Assembly (NCBI GenBank): GCA_051530055.1
Contig: CM121342.1
Location: forward strand, 7,068,001 to 7,132,000
Direction of reading: 5' to 3'
Length of the DNA: 64,000 nucleotides
Source: Neoechinorhynchus agilis
Lineage: Eukaryota; Acanthocephala
Shown here: in pieces, positions 11,988 through 25,800 of the stretch
How the letters are laid out: the number at the start of each line of letters is the position of its first letter
Numbering within the stretch: position 1 is the stretch's first letter
The notes under the pieces: generated by a model
The model's input: only the letters and a program-made list of their open reading frames with translations
The model's database searches: none
What the model was told of the DNA's origin: nothing
Program-made: the position numbers and the translations under genes

Positions 11988-14900
11988 TTAGGTTGATAAC
12001 TGTTCCAATTGAGGGACCAAAACTCCGACGATTCGAGTCACTGCTTCTTCGCAAGCTTCGTTTTGTGCTTTATCCTCAGTGGACCAATCGAAGGCCCATT
12101 TGCACATGAGATGACACATTGACTTCAAAGAATCTAGAATTCGTCGTCTAAGTTGGTGTTTAAGATTTGGATCGTTTATGAATTGAACAAAACGATTACT
12201 TTCCTTTTTGTTGGTACTGACTAAAGATTCCATGAGTGCTAAGCACTTGAGCCATTCTCCTGGCGAGGAACATTTTCGGACGAACACATGCGTAAGACGA
12301 GAATAATTGCCGAGAGCTTTGAAGATATTTATATCTCGATTCCCGATGATTTGTTCAAGAGTTTCATACAAATTGCCGGATGCGATACATTGTTCAATAA
12401 GACCACAAGAAACGAATGCATTGAACGCGTTTTCGAACTTATTTGCCAATATCCAATTTCTAACACAAAAAAGAAGATTGAAGTATCTATCTTTGTTTTT
12501 TGAATCATTGAAAGCCCTTATCGCTTTTGCAGTGTATAATCTATCGGACAGATGAGGACACAATGCGATTATTTTTGATTCCAAAGTCGATAATTGTGTG
12601 TTAGACGTACAAACTCGACAAAGAACGTCTTGAACTAAACATTGTGACGGTTTTTCCGGTTGGTTTTCGTCTTCTAGTACAACACAAGCCCATTCAATAA
12701 GACCAACACTTTCCAGTTCATCAGCGAATATCCGTGTGGCTATCTCGTTGGATCCGGAAATACAACGAATGTTCGGTCGCTTTAAAGCGTATCTATTGGT
12801 CAGCAAAAGTCTACTTAGAAGCCAATTGAAATGGGGAGTGTTTGAAAACAAATCTAGACTCACATCGTCGTCGTCTCGATCACTGCTGCATAGAAGGCGA
12901 ATTAGTGACCATCGATAATCTTTACACGGCATACATCGTCGACTTACTTCACGAACTGCTATTTGCAAATCGCGAGTAACGTATACGAGGATGTTTAAGA
13001 GCAAAATTAACCAGTTATTCGTAGGAAAAGTGGATTGTCCGTCGATTTCGAGTTGTCCGGCCAATATACCATAGATTTGTCTTAATTGAACTGGCATTAA
13101 ACGGGTTTGACCACTTTTAAGCCAATCATCGTTTTGCTGCCGCATAAAACAACGCAATGTTTCTCTATTTAATGCGCCTTTGGGTTCCATCGTTTGGAGC
13201 AGAATAAGCTGACCCAGTCGCCGAAATTTTGTCTCCTTTATGGCGTATGATGCTGCTCCCATCATATCCAAATTTATGAGCCTGGAGTAGATTACTGCCA
13301 AAGGATCATTAGTGCTGTTAGCGGACTTTATATTGGTTGCAACGACGCCTTGACTATGATTAGTGCTTGTCGTCTTAGCCCCTGAAAAGAATTTTAGTGT
13401 TTGAAGACTGTCTGCAAAATAATTAAAGTAATTTATTGAATCCAAAATTTCGGAGGTTATTTTCGGGGGAAAATAACGAGACGAACTTTCCGCTTCGATG
13501 TCCATCGACATGCGCCATTCTTGACGAAGCCATAAGACGGCGATAGCCCGGAAATTCCAAATGTCTTGTTTTCGAAGACAAAACGTAATTTTGACTTGTG
13601 ATGAAGATAATCCCGGTTAGAAATCTCTCGATATGATACGAAACTTAATTATGCGGCTTGAAAAGCAAGTAGTATTTCACAATGCATCTTCAAACCTTTT
13701 TTGAACGTATTTTTAAGCATAACTGAGATTGCCCTAAGAAAAACCGCTTTTAATGAAATTATAGAGATAACTGAACGTCCAATACGTAAAATTGCGTACT
13801 TTTAAACATTCAGCGTTTTAATGGGCAGTATTCGATATGGTCGCTTCTGCATCTTTTTGAACTGTTATATGGCTGAAAATACATCCCTTCAACGGTATTT
13901 CGCCCCCCCCCGCAGACCAGCGTTTCCCTGACCAATTTGCTTAAAATACGCTTTTTCAAACTTTAGGTGCAACAATTTTAAAATTCGCGGGTTGACTAAA
14001 AATCTTCATTAGGAAATTTTTACAACGTCTAACAGACCCAGATTATTGCCACAACTAATCGGCCGCAGTAAATGATAAATCGGAATCCATTCACGGCGGG
14101 ACTACCGCAAAAATTGCGCCTTCGAAATTTTGGATTCAATAAATTTAATTCAAATTTTATGTTATATATAAAACCAAATAGAATTTTTTCGAAAAACATG
14201 GTTTTAAGCCGAAGAGGTTAGCGATTTCCGCGCACTCGATAAAACTCATTTTTAGATGTTTGATGAGGCGAGTTTACCTCCTCCTTCGAAATATTTCCCC
14301 AATAAATCAATTATAGGTTATGATCGGCGGATTATTTTCGCCAAAATTATAAACCTTGACTTCTCTGTCGATGACTTTTTGATTAGTTTAACCCCGGTGA
14401 AAATTTCACTAGACAAGCACTAATTGTCCATAAGAAAATCGATTAATGCACTTGAAGTATCAACGGTGGGATCAGTCAGTATTTGGACGAGTTCTGTAGC
14501 TTCCTGAGCTTTCTTTACATTTTCATCGTCTTTTACAAAGTCTTTACCTCTCTTGAAAGCATACACAAGAAAGTTTAACAGTTCACGCCGCTGCAGTGTA
14601 CGTTCATCGATTTCGATTTTAAAACTGAAATGGCATGGTCTTTGGATCAGATTCGGACAAAACCGTGAAGAAAACCGAAGTGAATTCGGTGATGGCTCCG
14701 GTAGGTCTTGGCGAACTTCCGTCGGTATTCGACTTATAGGCCTATACATCACACTTTCCTCCTCCTCCTCCTCAATATCGGTTCTTCGCTTTTTCGGTTC
14801 TGGAACAAAACGACCGAGACCGTAGCGACTAAAGTGAATCACTGAAAATCTTACAATGTCGCCATCAAGCGTCAAGTCGTGAACTTCCTGTAACGAGAGC

Positions 14901-15171
14901 AAATTAAAAAGATCATTCGATTTGCATTTCATCTCAACGGAAGCAGGTCGATCCAAAGAGGAACCTGTCGGAACTTCTACAAATCCATCTCCAATACGAA
15001 CCAACCGGATCTCGTCGAGAGATGGAAGTTCAAACGTATCGTTCCACCGTATTTCCCCGTACCCCTCTCGAGTAATCGATAAAACAGGCGCTACGAATTT
15101 GTACTCTTGACAAACATACATTACCGGACAAACGAACGATTCGCGATTGATTGCAAATATCGATGTATTTT
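11988..15171 (-). CDS. Nup98-96 precursor: autoproteolytic domain and Nup96 part, 5' end missing
   Basis: Nuclear pore scaffold precursor. Proposed exons: 14452-15171 and 11988-13594 (phase 1/2, donor TCAA|GTGCAT, acceptor CACAAG). The first encodes the Nup98 autoproteolytic domain: GYGEIRWNDTFELPSL, then the cleavage motif HFSRYGL, where the family cuts after HF. An acidic linker follows. The second, about 534 aa, is the helical Nup96 solenoid (KQDIWNFRAIAVLWLRQEWR, later NDPLAVIYSRL) with a stop at 11988. The upstream boundary is probably the acceptor TTTCCAG just above 15171. No FG/GLFG repeats or GLEBS motif lie between there and the RyR stop, so the Nup98 N-terminal half is absent from its expected place. 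The 857-bp intron consists largely of repeats. Confidence 0.82.
13595..14451 (-). repeat. Repeat-filled intron of the Nup98-96 gene
   Basis: The end near 13589-13630 matches 6279-6320. The block 14258-14350 (GATGAGGCGAGTTTACCTCC, CGAAATATTTCC, then GGTTATGATC) recurs inverted at about 40095-40190 and again at 40225-40320. The intron is therefore mostly a mobile repeat sitting between two coding exons. Confidence 0.6.
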
Positions 15172-15599
15172 CTGGAAATTTCACAGCTTTCTTCCGCGAT
15201 CCGGTGATAATCGACGGATTTACGTTTGTGATGGACGTTCACTCTACTCTGCATCTATACGATTCTAACAATGCTCAAGGCAAAATAACATGTCCAGCCT
15301 TTGCGGAAAGCGAAGCATTTTCACTCTGCTCGCTCGAAGACCGACCAAAATAATAACATATCTAACCATCGCGCCAATTTTGCGAACGGTGGTGATTGCA
15401 CGTTTTGTACTTTAACAAATAAAATTTAATGGCTTTTAACAGACCAAGAAAAATCTTACCACCTAAATGAGATCCTTATTATTCGGTCGCTTTTCGATCC
15501 TCAAGAAATATCAAGTCGAATTTATATTTCCATTGAATCACTGATTATCAATCGAAATAAATGTTCGACTTGATGTCTCTCGTGTTTTGAAGACCGGTC

Positions 15600-16400
15600 A
15601 AAATATCAAGTAACAGGAGGTTTGTGGTGCAGTCCCCAGGCGAAGCGGCTACTGACGCGGAGGACCGAAAGGTGGCGAAATATAAAGAATTAAGCAGGTC
15701 TCACGTTTTTGTACCCTTTGGAGTGGAGACTCTTGGTGCGCTCAGTAGCTCGGCATTTAGATTTACGAGGAAGCTATCGAGTAGACTCCAGACCAAGGCA
15801 GGAAAGTGGAGACTCTTGGTGCACTTGGTAGCTCGGCACTTAGATTTACGAAGGAGTTATCGAGTAGACTTTAGGCCAAGACAGGAAAGTAGAGACTCTT
15901 GCTGCACTTGGTAGCTCGGCACTTAGATTTACGAAGGAGTTATCGAGTAGACTCCAGACCAAGGCAGGAAAGTGGAGACTGTTGGTGCGCTCAGTAGCTC
16001 GGCACTTAGATTTACGATGGTGGTGTTTGGGTGTTCCGCAAGAGAAAGTGAGATCTTGGGCCTCGTGTGGTGTTTGGGTTTGTTGGGGTTGGTGAGGAGT
16101 TATCGAGTAGACTTTAGGCCAAGACAGGAAATACAAGAGCGGGTGCCTTCCTGCGCTAAAACATTGTGTGGTCGCGATCTAAAGAGGAACTGCAGCGAGT
16201 GTGGTCGAGACCACTGAAAGCAGAGCGATGCCTCTTCTTCGTGGACGGTGGTGATTGCTGAAACGTTTTGTTGTTGTGTGGGTAAATGAAAGAGTTGCTT
16301 TCCAAAAAAAATTTCGCTTTGCCATCCGAATGCAATCCTTATTATTTGGTCGCTTAGAGTTTTTTTCATCCTGGATTAAATCGTTAAAATAATCAAAATT
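15600..16400 (+). mobile_element. LINE 3' fragment with internal ~95-bp duplications
   Basis: The plus strand encodes the end of a LINE polyprotein: AEDRKVAKYKELSRSHVFVP followed by VETLGALSSSAFRF. The latter block is repeated about four times between 15720 and 16020 (GGAGACTCTTGGTGC ... CTCGGCACTTAGATTTACGA). A 3' tail with GGTGATTGC.CGTTTTGT lies at 16245, and another tail copy lies at 15385-15425. The same tail ends the copies at 59215 and 62890. Decayed; no intact ORF. Confidence 0.7.
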
Positions 16401-16877
16401 TTGCTTGTTGGATTTTTCTCGTGAAAAAAGTTTATGCCTTTGATTACTGTCTTCGGAGTAGGAAAAATACTTTCTTTTGGTTGTTATACAATGGCTCGGA
16501 TTTAAATTATCTTATTTATTTCCCATCACATTTTGCACGTTGGATTTTGCCGGAAAAAAGTTTTATGCCTTTAATTACTGTCTTCGGAGTAGGAAAAATA
16601 CTTTCTCTTAGTTGTTATTAAGTATTATCATTGCTTGTAAATTTTCTACGATGTTAGTTCGCGTGTGCTAATATCGTAGAAAAGCTACAGCCAAAGACGA
16701 TTCTGCAATATCGGAAATAAATTAGTCAATTGACTTCAAAAAGAGTTTTGATTAGCCGATCAATCATGTTTCCCTCTCAATTCAACGGACTAACTTATTT
16801 AACGTATTATGCACATACAGTAAGTAGATTTCGCTTTTTTGAAATCAGAGGAGGATCGTTGCGCTTATATGTTCATC
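16400..16877. other. RyR 3' flank
   Basis: A short direct repeat lies at 16430-16480 and 16555-16615 (TATGCCTTTGATTACTGTCT / TCGGAGTAGGAAAAATACTT). No gene. This should contain the 3' UTR of the ryanodine receptor gene. Confidence 0.4.
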
Positions 16878-19800
16878 TCATGTCTCCGTTGTGCTTTCAT
16901 ATTGTTTTCTAAAACAGTCTCCAACAGGAAAGAAGTCCCATCGTCTATTTTGATATTGATCCCAAACGTAACTTTCCTGCTCAATACAAACGGCATTCGG
17001 TCTTCCAAACAAATATCAAACCAACCTGTCCTGTGTGTTCCGTGTCAGGTTTATTGATTATGTGCATCAAGAAAAACATATACGCAGCAAAGTCGTGTTC
17101 TTTACTCGTGTGGATCTCAAAACCATGAGGTTCTTTGTTAAAGTAGTCCTGTCCAATGCCGCAAATGAAACATTTTGACTATTATTTAAGATTTAGTGTT
17201 AGACGAATGCTTCAAAAAACGGACCTCTAATGTTTCCTTCACTGAATCGAGTTGTTCTCTTAATTCCCCAAACGCATCGATTATGAGACCTATAATTAAA
17301 AGGTGCGAAATTTAATTCTATTAGATTGCTGCACTGTTTTCAAACAAACTCAAAATTTTTGGGAATGAAACTAAGTGAATATCTCGGGACTCAGAGTTCC
17401 GAGTTTTTCTCTATAGATGCAGAATTCTGCATATGTGAAAAAATGTGAGAATTTAATCGCCATCATTCATCGTACAACTAAAATTAACGTATTAATACAA
17501 ACCTTGTAGAATAGCTAGTAGGATAACGACGACAAAGAAAAAGAATGTAAGATCGAAAATTATTCGATACAATTCAAGTGGATCACCCGATGGTGATTCA
17601 AGTTCGTCACCGATTCCACCTCCGGCCCTAAGTCCATGATACACGTGAAACACAAAGCACTAAAAGTTTAGGTTTACGTTTGATTTTCACACTACTGAAA
17701 GTATACCGAAAACATATCCGTGCAGATTTCCTGAACTTTTCCATCGTCTTCTGTTTTATAGAATTTCCGGAAAAAGTTAAAAGCGATTACAGAATAAACA
17801 TAGACCACGACGGTCATTAACGTAATGGTCAGTAACAACTAAAACGAAATACATTTGATTTTGTTCTTAAAAGAAAATCCATCACTTACTTGGCGTCCAT
17901 TCTGTGTAATTGAAACCATAATCGTGCTGAGCGCTTTGATACTGACTGCGATATCCAGCAAATGGCACGCAAAGAAAAAGTAGTTGTGGTTTCCGAGTGT
18001 GGAGAAAAGGAAGTACCATAAGAGGTAGAGAAAAGACTATTATGTGTATTTTGTGATTATTTTCAAGAAAAAAAACTTACCCCATCTGTCAAAATTACAC
18101 CCCATTTCCAAAAGTGATAACTTCCGTCAAACCTTTTTTCGAAGAGTTTATTCGCGAAAAACACAAGCAATCTTCTTACCCTTTCAACCACGATTGAGGC
18201 GTTGTCTGTGTCGTTATTGATGATTCACTATCTTTAAGACCGAGCATTTTACTTAAATCATCATAATCCAACTGATCTGAATATTTGTTTCTAACTTTCT
18301 TTTTGACAAACTTGTTCCAAAAGCATGTTGGAAACGATGGTGATCTGAGGACAATTTTGTCCCATTTGCCTTTAAGATCATCTTCACTCGGTTGTTCTAT
18401 AATCCACATTCCATCAAACTCCAACTTTCTTGAAATTTCCTTCTCTCTTCTGAATATCACCAAAGGAACCTACGCAAATAGACGCATTGGGAATTAGATT
18501 GAAACATTCGAAGGTTTACCTTTAGAACGTAGTAAGCAACCAGCATTGAAAATGAAACGCATGAATGAACAAATGCTACAATCCTAAGAGCGTATTCCAT
18601 GTATGATTTCTCTGGATCAATTGCAATGTAGTCAGAAGAGCCATCTTTGTTTTGTAAAACCTGAATTTGAGCTTTATGACATTCTATACCTTGAGAAATT
18701 TTATTTACCTTGTACGATAAAACCATAAAATTTATTAGGAACGCTAAGATAAGTGCCAAATATTTTAAGGTGTAGAAGTTTAGAGCGAGGAATGACTATG
18801 CATTTGTAAAAAAATTACTAATTTTTTAAGTTTGCCTTTGAAATACTTACTAGGAAGCGTCGAGACATGGTGGCGCCGCGAAACGAAGTTAAGCCAGGAT
18901 TTTCTCGAGCGATAGAATTTATACCGTTATCGTCAGCCTTCTTTAGGCCGTCGATTGAAGTTCTGAACATTTAAGAATTTGGTTATATAGATATTATTGG
19001 TCAGATTTCAGCCAATTAGAAAACACGTTAAAGGATAATTAATGTCATATAGCATTAATCTTGTTAAAAAAATCCCGAAAACGTTGACAGTTTGTATATT
19101 TTTGAATTATAAAAAACAAAGAATGAAATGGTAATTTTTAAATTAAAGTCTTTTCGCAACTCAATAGTAATTTTTTGAAAAATTCTAGTTTTAAAAGTTT
19201 TATTTGCGAACTTACGTATTCCCGGCGTCTTCAAGAGAACTATTGGTCTAAAACAACAAGCGTTGAGGTTAAAAAATGGACATGATATAATCTCACAGAT
19301 TTGATGGCTAAAACTCCCCGGCTTTCTTCGTGGAATGGATTATCTAATTCGTCTAAATCATCCTCGAATGTAGGGCTAACGGCCATCTTTTGGTAAGCCA
19401 TTCGTCCACCGGCAGCCGCAAAGTCATTTTCGATATTTCGAGCGAGATCATAGAAGCAATAGAATAGAATTCTAAGTAATGGATAGAAATTCGCACAGCA
19501 TCTCATGAAACTTACTTTCCTAAATTGAGCGTGCAGCTTCCGATGAACATAATTAAGAAAATAAGCTTCATAAGAATCAAACGGACCAACTGAGCCTTGC
19601 TGTATTTTCGAAGACTTTTTATGTTTTCAGTGATTTGTCTAATAGTGAAAAGACTAAGCGTGCGTTTAATTGCACTGTAAATTCCAGAAGATGCAGAAGA
19701 TGCTGTGCTCCGAGCTCTCATGGCAGCAAGTTGGGATGACTCATCTTCACCACTGATTTGACTGGCGTGTTGCATCTTAAATGGATTTACTATTAAAACA

Positions 19801-22800
19801 AGGTAAAATCTCAATAAAGATCGAACCTCGAATATTGTATCCTCGCAGAAATTTACAAAAGATTCCAGTTTTTCTTTATCGTCGGTTTCATTGACAATTG
19901 AATTTAAGAACTGTTTCTTAGAATCTTTAATTTGAGGTTTTGTCCATTGCTCCATATTGCTTTCCTTGATTTCGAAATAGACTCGTTCAATCCTTCCAGC
20001 GCTTCCGGTAATCTCGATCCGGCCTAACGAGCTTTCAAAATATCCAATAAAACTTCTTGCTTTGTCCATTAGTCGTTGCAGTCTATATTCCAATAAAAAA
20101 AATTGGTTATTGATCAAGAAATGATTTCGTATTTACCTAAGATCATGGGGCATGTGCTCCGATAAATTAGTAAGAAGCACCGCCATGTTGAACCCAATAT
20201 CTTTTGCTGGATTATGAAATCGCTCAGTGAATTCGATAAAATCGATTTTGCCGTCTTGATTTGCATCGACGCACATTAAGATATAATCAATCTCCTCTCT
20301 GTTAAAAAAACGTGAACAATCATGTAAAAATATTAAAAGAAACTTACTCAGTGTAGATTTTCTGAGCATCCATTGCGAGTCTAAATTCCTTCGGTGAAAT
20401 AAATCCATCTTTGTTTGTATCAAATTCCTGCTTAAACTTTATTTAAAAGACAAGAGCACCAATAATACAAACAAACCAAAAAGGTATCCGAAGTAGTGAG
20501 GCCCTTCATTTTCAAAAAGATATCAAAGAATTGAAGAATCATTTCAACATTTGTTTGAGATTCAATCAAAGTGTCTACCATTTGCTTTCCTATTGGACCG
20601 TTCAGAACATTTCCTTCTAGCATGGACAACAACATGATAATCATGTCCTTTTGCAATTTAAGAAGTTCTCTCATTAGCTCAATTTGTTTAGGATCCTAAA
20701 GAAAAATGTTTAAAGATCTGAACCCTTTTAAGTATAAATTAAGAAACCTTTGATAGCTTGTTTTGGAGATTGGCGAATAAGAAAATAAAACCACTGATCG
20801 CATCCCAAAGACGACTATTGGCAATTGCCAATTGATTCGGTAAACATGGTCCTTGAATGTATTCAGTCAATGTGTTTAAAACCTGTCGAGCCACAACGAT
20901 GGCTTTACAGAAACTCTCTTTGCCGCTGTCATCCATACTGTCTTTTCCAGAAAAGTGCCAGTAAAAATCCATCATCGATTCTTGTAAAGATAACAAGTAG
21001 TCAACAGTACATATTACAATGTTAATGCTTGAATTATTTCCAGCTTGAGCTCTCAAAAAGTTTTGAAAATCTAATTCGGTGGGTTTTTGCGCAAATCGCA
21101 TAAACGCTCCGTTTTAGTACAAACCTTGATAGTGACCCTCGCACAGAAGTTGAAGGAAACGAAATAACGAACATATGAATTCGGAATCGCTCAAGTTCCC
21201 TTCAGTGAGACTGCCTTCAACGTATACACCAAGGGATTCAGCCTTCATGCATCTTTCGAAAATATTAAGATCCAAAACACTGCAGTTGACAATTAAGTTG
21301 GCCAATGAGCTAAAGAAATCGCTATCTTTCATCTCCTTGAGGTAGCTCAGCATCGCCTAACATCAGTGGAATTCAATTGTGATATCATGGCCTCGCATAC
21401 CTTTTGAACGTATTTGTTTCCGCCGTGCAATAACGAAATGCCGAGATTTATTGTTTCGCGAAGTGTCTCATTATTCTGACCTAAATGTAAATGGAGAGTG
21501 TTAGTGTAGATAGATGAAGAAAAAGCGTTAATTCCAAAACGTAAGGGTCTTCTATTTTTATTCGAATGTAGCCGTTGGGATATCCCATAAAAATATGTCA
21601 ATAAAACCAATCTAGAGTCATTATCAGTCGAACAAGAAGTGCTTGAAAATGACTTAAATTTTACTCTAGCCGCCTAAAGAGATATATTTCAATTTGAAAT
21701 GAATAAAATCACCTTTTGATGCACTGATATAAAGTAGAACCGTTTCTGCAGCTCCTCTGGATGCTAGTCGATTTTGTTGAGACAGTAAGGTTTGCTTCTC
21801 AAGTTCTTGTTCCTATATTTAAAACTAGGAAAAAACTAAATGCATCTAACGCTAACCTCGATTGATTTAACCTCAGCTTCACCAGAGTCGTCATCATCAT
21901 CGTCTTCTTCAATTATTATACTCTATTAAATTTAAGGACATAAATTTTCTAGAACAGTGAGTACTCACCTCACTCATGATTTGAGCGTAGTTCATGTAAA
22001 GCTCATCCGATTTCATAAACTGATCACCGCTCTCGACAGTCGCAGCTCGATTTATGCAACCGATATACTGTGAGATTGAATCGAATCTATCAATCTCTTC
22101 TTGAGTACTGATCAAATCGACTTCACTGTTGCCGTAACTTTCTTCACAAGTGATATTCTACACCAAGAAAAAATCATGATTTTCAATGAAAATGATGAAT
22201 TCATTGGTACATACGCATAGTTCATCAATAAGTGAGATATCTTTTGAATCGTCTTTAAGAAGCCAATTGTTTCTATATGATTCCAAGAACAAATTTATAG
22301 CTTTATGTTTTGGTATTGAATGAAGTGGTGCCATGCGGAAGCAAGCCATCACTGCTTTTTTCCGTTGACTACTAATAAGACGTCTCCAAACTCCTTTTTG
22401 GGCCGATGGAGGATGATCAACAAGATGAAGACTGTAAATAACATTTGTTATACTCATGATCCGTTCAATAGTCTCATCAATATTATAACTCCTTAATACT
22501 CGCCCTTTATCCTTTTCACTCATCTTTCGATATAAAGCACTTTGCCATGTAATTCCTCTCTTTATATCATCACCTCTTAAGCGTGATTCTATTGTACACT
22601 TCAAATATTCAACTACCAACTCCCGGTGATCATTCTTAAGACTCAAAATCATTGTGTCTTCTCCAGACATTTCATTTACTGCTTCACTTATTTTCAACTC
22701 TACCATTTTATCCTTGGCAAGTTGAATTAACTCCTGATCCGTACCTCCGTACATATTTAAACCAATAGGCATCAATCGTTTCACAGACGACACAACCAAA

Positions 22801-25800
22801 CTACAAAATATATCTCGGTCAGATTTACGCCTTCCTTTTCTTTGTTTATGTCCATATTTAGGACCCTGAGTATTTGTACTGCAACTTGTCAAACGTGGAG
22901 GCAACATTGTTTTGGTATCGATTTCGTTTTGAACAATATAATTCATCTCTTCACGCTTAAAGTATTTCGAACTTGCCCAAGCGTTAAATATTTCAGCAAT
23001 GAGGTTATAAAGAGTTTGAGCGTTACTGTCATCACTTTTTAGCCAAACGGACCGATGGAGATCAATGTACTTGTTAAGAATTGGGAGGTACGCATAGATG
23101 GTTCGGATTATAGCCTCGAACTCAGTCACTATTTCGGCTTCCAGATTCTCACGTTCAGTCGGATCACTTACACGGACCAACTTATTTCCAATTTCACTCT
23201 CAACCGCCGATCGAGATCCGTTTAAGATTAACTCAGCGACTGGTACGAAATGATTCGGAAGCAAATTCGCGTTCGTCATCGATATTATGGCTAAAGTGTC
23301 CAAGGCTATTCTTTTCATCCACGGTTCATCGCGAGAATCAATATTGAGACCAATGAGTTCCAAAATGAAACCGAGTAAGTCATCAGCATGGGATCCTTGA
23401 ACTGCAGATACTTTGGTACGTTGATTCTGTGAATTCCTTCGATACCAAGACCGTAAATAACAGCAAAGCGTTGGAATCACCACTTCTATTATATGAGGAC
23501 CGGACTCATAGTGACCGCCTTGTTTTACGAAATTCTGTATGTCCGCCAATAAAGTTGGAAGGGTTGGGAGAAGCTCAATTGCACGATTCATTGCGTCTTG
23601 GGCTTCTGGAGAAAGTAATGCCAATTTTGCTGAGTTTTCGTTCAGTTCGAAAAATTCCGGTTCAAAAAATGCAATTGGGAAACAACTTGCAAAACGGCCA
23701 AGACATTCACCAAGTAGAGGCCGATGCCGATCCATCTCATCTCGCAGCCATTGACGTTTTACAAAGGCAGCAGAAGCCGTTCCCATCATCCACGCAGAAT
23801 TTAAGATTTTGAACCCGGCAATAGCGATTTCGTTGACGAATAACTCCGAGCCGAAATTATGTTCACCGAGATGATTCAACATGGATGTAAGAACCGGTAT
23901 TGAAGCCATGTTTAAGTATAATAGACTACAACTACCTCTTAGAGAAGTCCCGTTAAGTGAACTATAGTTTTCACTTTTCAAATTATTCACAGTTCTTATA
24001 AGATCTTCTGCACAAGCGTTGAAAAAAGGCAACAATGAAGCTCGGACTATTTCATATGAGTTTTTCATCACCGAAAATGCATCGATTGATTGAACAAGCA
24101 CTTGAAGACATCTAACACAAGTGTTCACATCGATGCCAAAAGCCGAAAATTTCTGTCTGAGGAGCAACGCAAGTTTGCAGAATAAACTGCACACCATTTC
24201 CTTTTCTTTAACTCCTGCTATTCCACTGCTGCCTGAGGACGACACACGGCCAAGAAAATAGGCCCGATGAGCTTGAAAATATTTTTCAAGCAATGGTAAA
24301 ATAACCTGCACAGTTGAAAAGATTAAGTAACCAAAAACTCAAAGAACTTTACCTTAGTGAAGAATCTAACATCCTGAAGATCGTACGTATAAGTATCGAA
24401 ATTCGAATAAATCTCACTTTCACGACTCATTTGCATATTGTTGGCAGCTTTATCGACATAGACGAGCAATTTGGACAAAAATGAATATGCGAATCGACTG
24501 GATATTTTCTGGTCGTCATCCACTGGTGATGCGACCTTTGATGATCTTATCAATTTACTTTCAAATGTACATTTATAGAATTTTGACCAGAAAAATGCAA
24601 GCGAATACCTGTTAGTGGCGGATTTTTGTTGCTGTTCTCTTGCTGCTTCAGATCTATAATCGATTTAAGATATTTAAAAATTAGCTCACAATCACTTACG
24701 CTGTAACCCTAACATTTTTAGTAGCCAACGTGTGCAGTAAATTCAAGTAAAATCTCTCTTCCTTTGAACGCTCCTTGGTTGTAAGCAAGTCATACGGAAC
24801 GAAATTATAGTGGAGTATCGGTCGTTTTGTGTTAAAAGTAGCCATCATTTCAGTTTTAAATTTCAAAGCCCACATTTCATGGGCATTTTTTGCCAAGAGT
24901 TGCGCCAAAGACAACATATCACGAGTTACACTCATCGATCCGAAATCTATTGATTTCGGAGAATAATCGGTAGCTTTACCATCGACAAAATACATCCTTA
25001 TTCGCTTTTTTGTCAAAGATTTGAACGGAACTTTTGACGAATAATTTTCTACTCTTTCAAAATTGTAGTCCAGCGAGACAATGGCTTGTAGAGCGTTTCG
25101 AATAAGAGATTCACATTTCTCACGTTCAGAAGTTAAAAGGTGATTATAGAACTTGAGGTTAGGATGCAATTTGCGTTTTCCATTCAAAGTTTCACCATAA
25201 CTCCATCCCTCTTCCATCTAAATAAATCATTTTATCTTTGTGTTTGTGTGAGAAACGTTAATAATGACAGTTAAATGAAAATATAAATTAGTGCGTGGAA
25301 AAGTGCAAACTTGGGGAAATGAGCGAATTTCTTTATACTTTAGAATAAATCGTTTAAAATTTGAGGAGTCTGTTAACGGAAAATTACGTTTTGAAGTAGA
25401 GATTAATAAGTAAAATTTTTTGAATTCACCGGTCGATTTTCCTAAAAGATTTTTGACCATTCCGAAATATTCATAGATTGTCGCTCCGTTTTTTTTACAA
25501 AAACTCTGCTCATTACACTCTTTAATGAATTGATTATTTTAATATTGTATAAGTGCCGGCGTACAGTAAGCGGGTACTAAGAAAAGCTCTGCAAATTATA
25601 AAAATTAGAATCAACAAATAATTGGGGAATTAAAACATTTAAAAAATGCCAGAGCAATTAAGATTAATTACCATCTTGAACGACCATGCATCATGAATTA
25701 GCTCCCCGAATTCTGAAATATAACTGGACATTTCAGAACTAAGTTCCCTAAAACGGAGAGATTTGAGTCTGTAATTGAAGAAAAGTGCGGCGACTTACTT

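Noticed and set aside
15030-15353. Alternative frames across the start of the Nup98-96 exon
   Set aside because: They lack family similarity; the frame with the autoproteolytic-domain residues is the supported one.
18520-18795. Separate small intron within RyR exon 48 (GTAAAT ... AAATTCAG, 48 bp)
   Set aside because: It is in frame either way, so sequence alone cannot decide. The continuous exon was kept as the simpler model.
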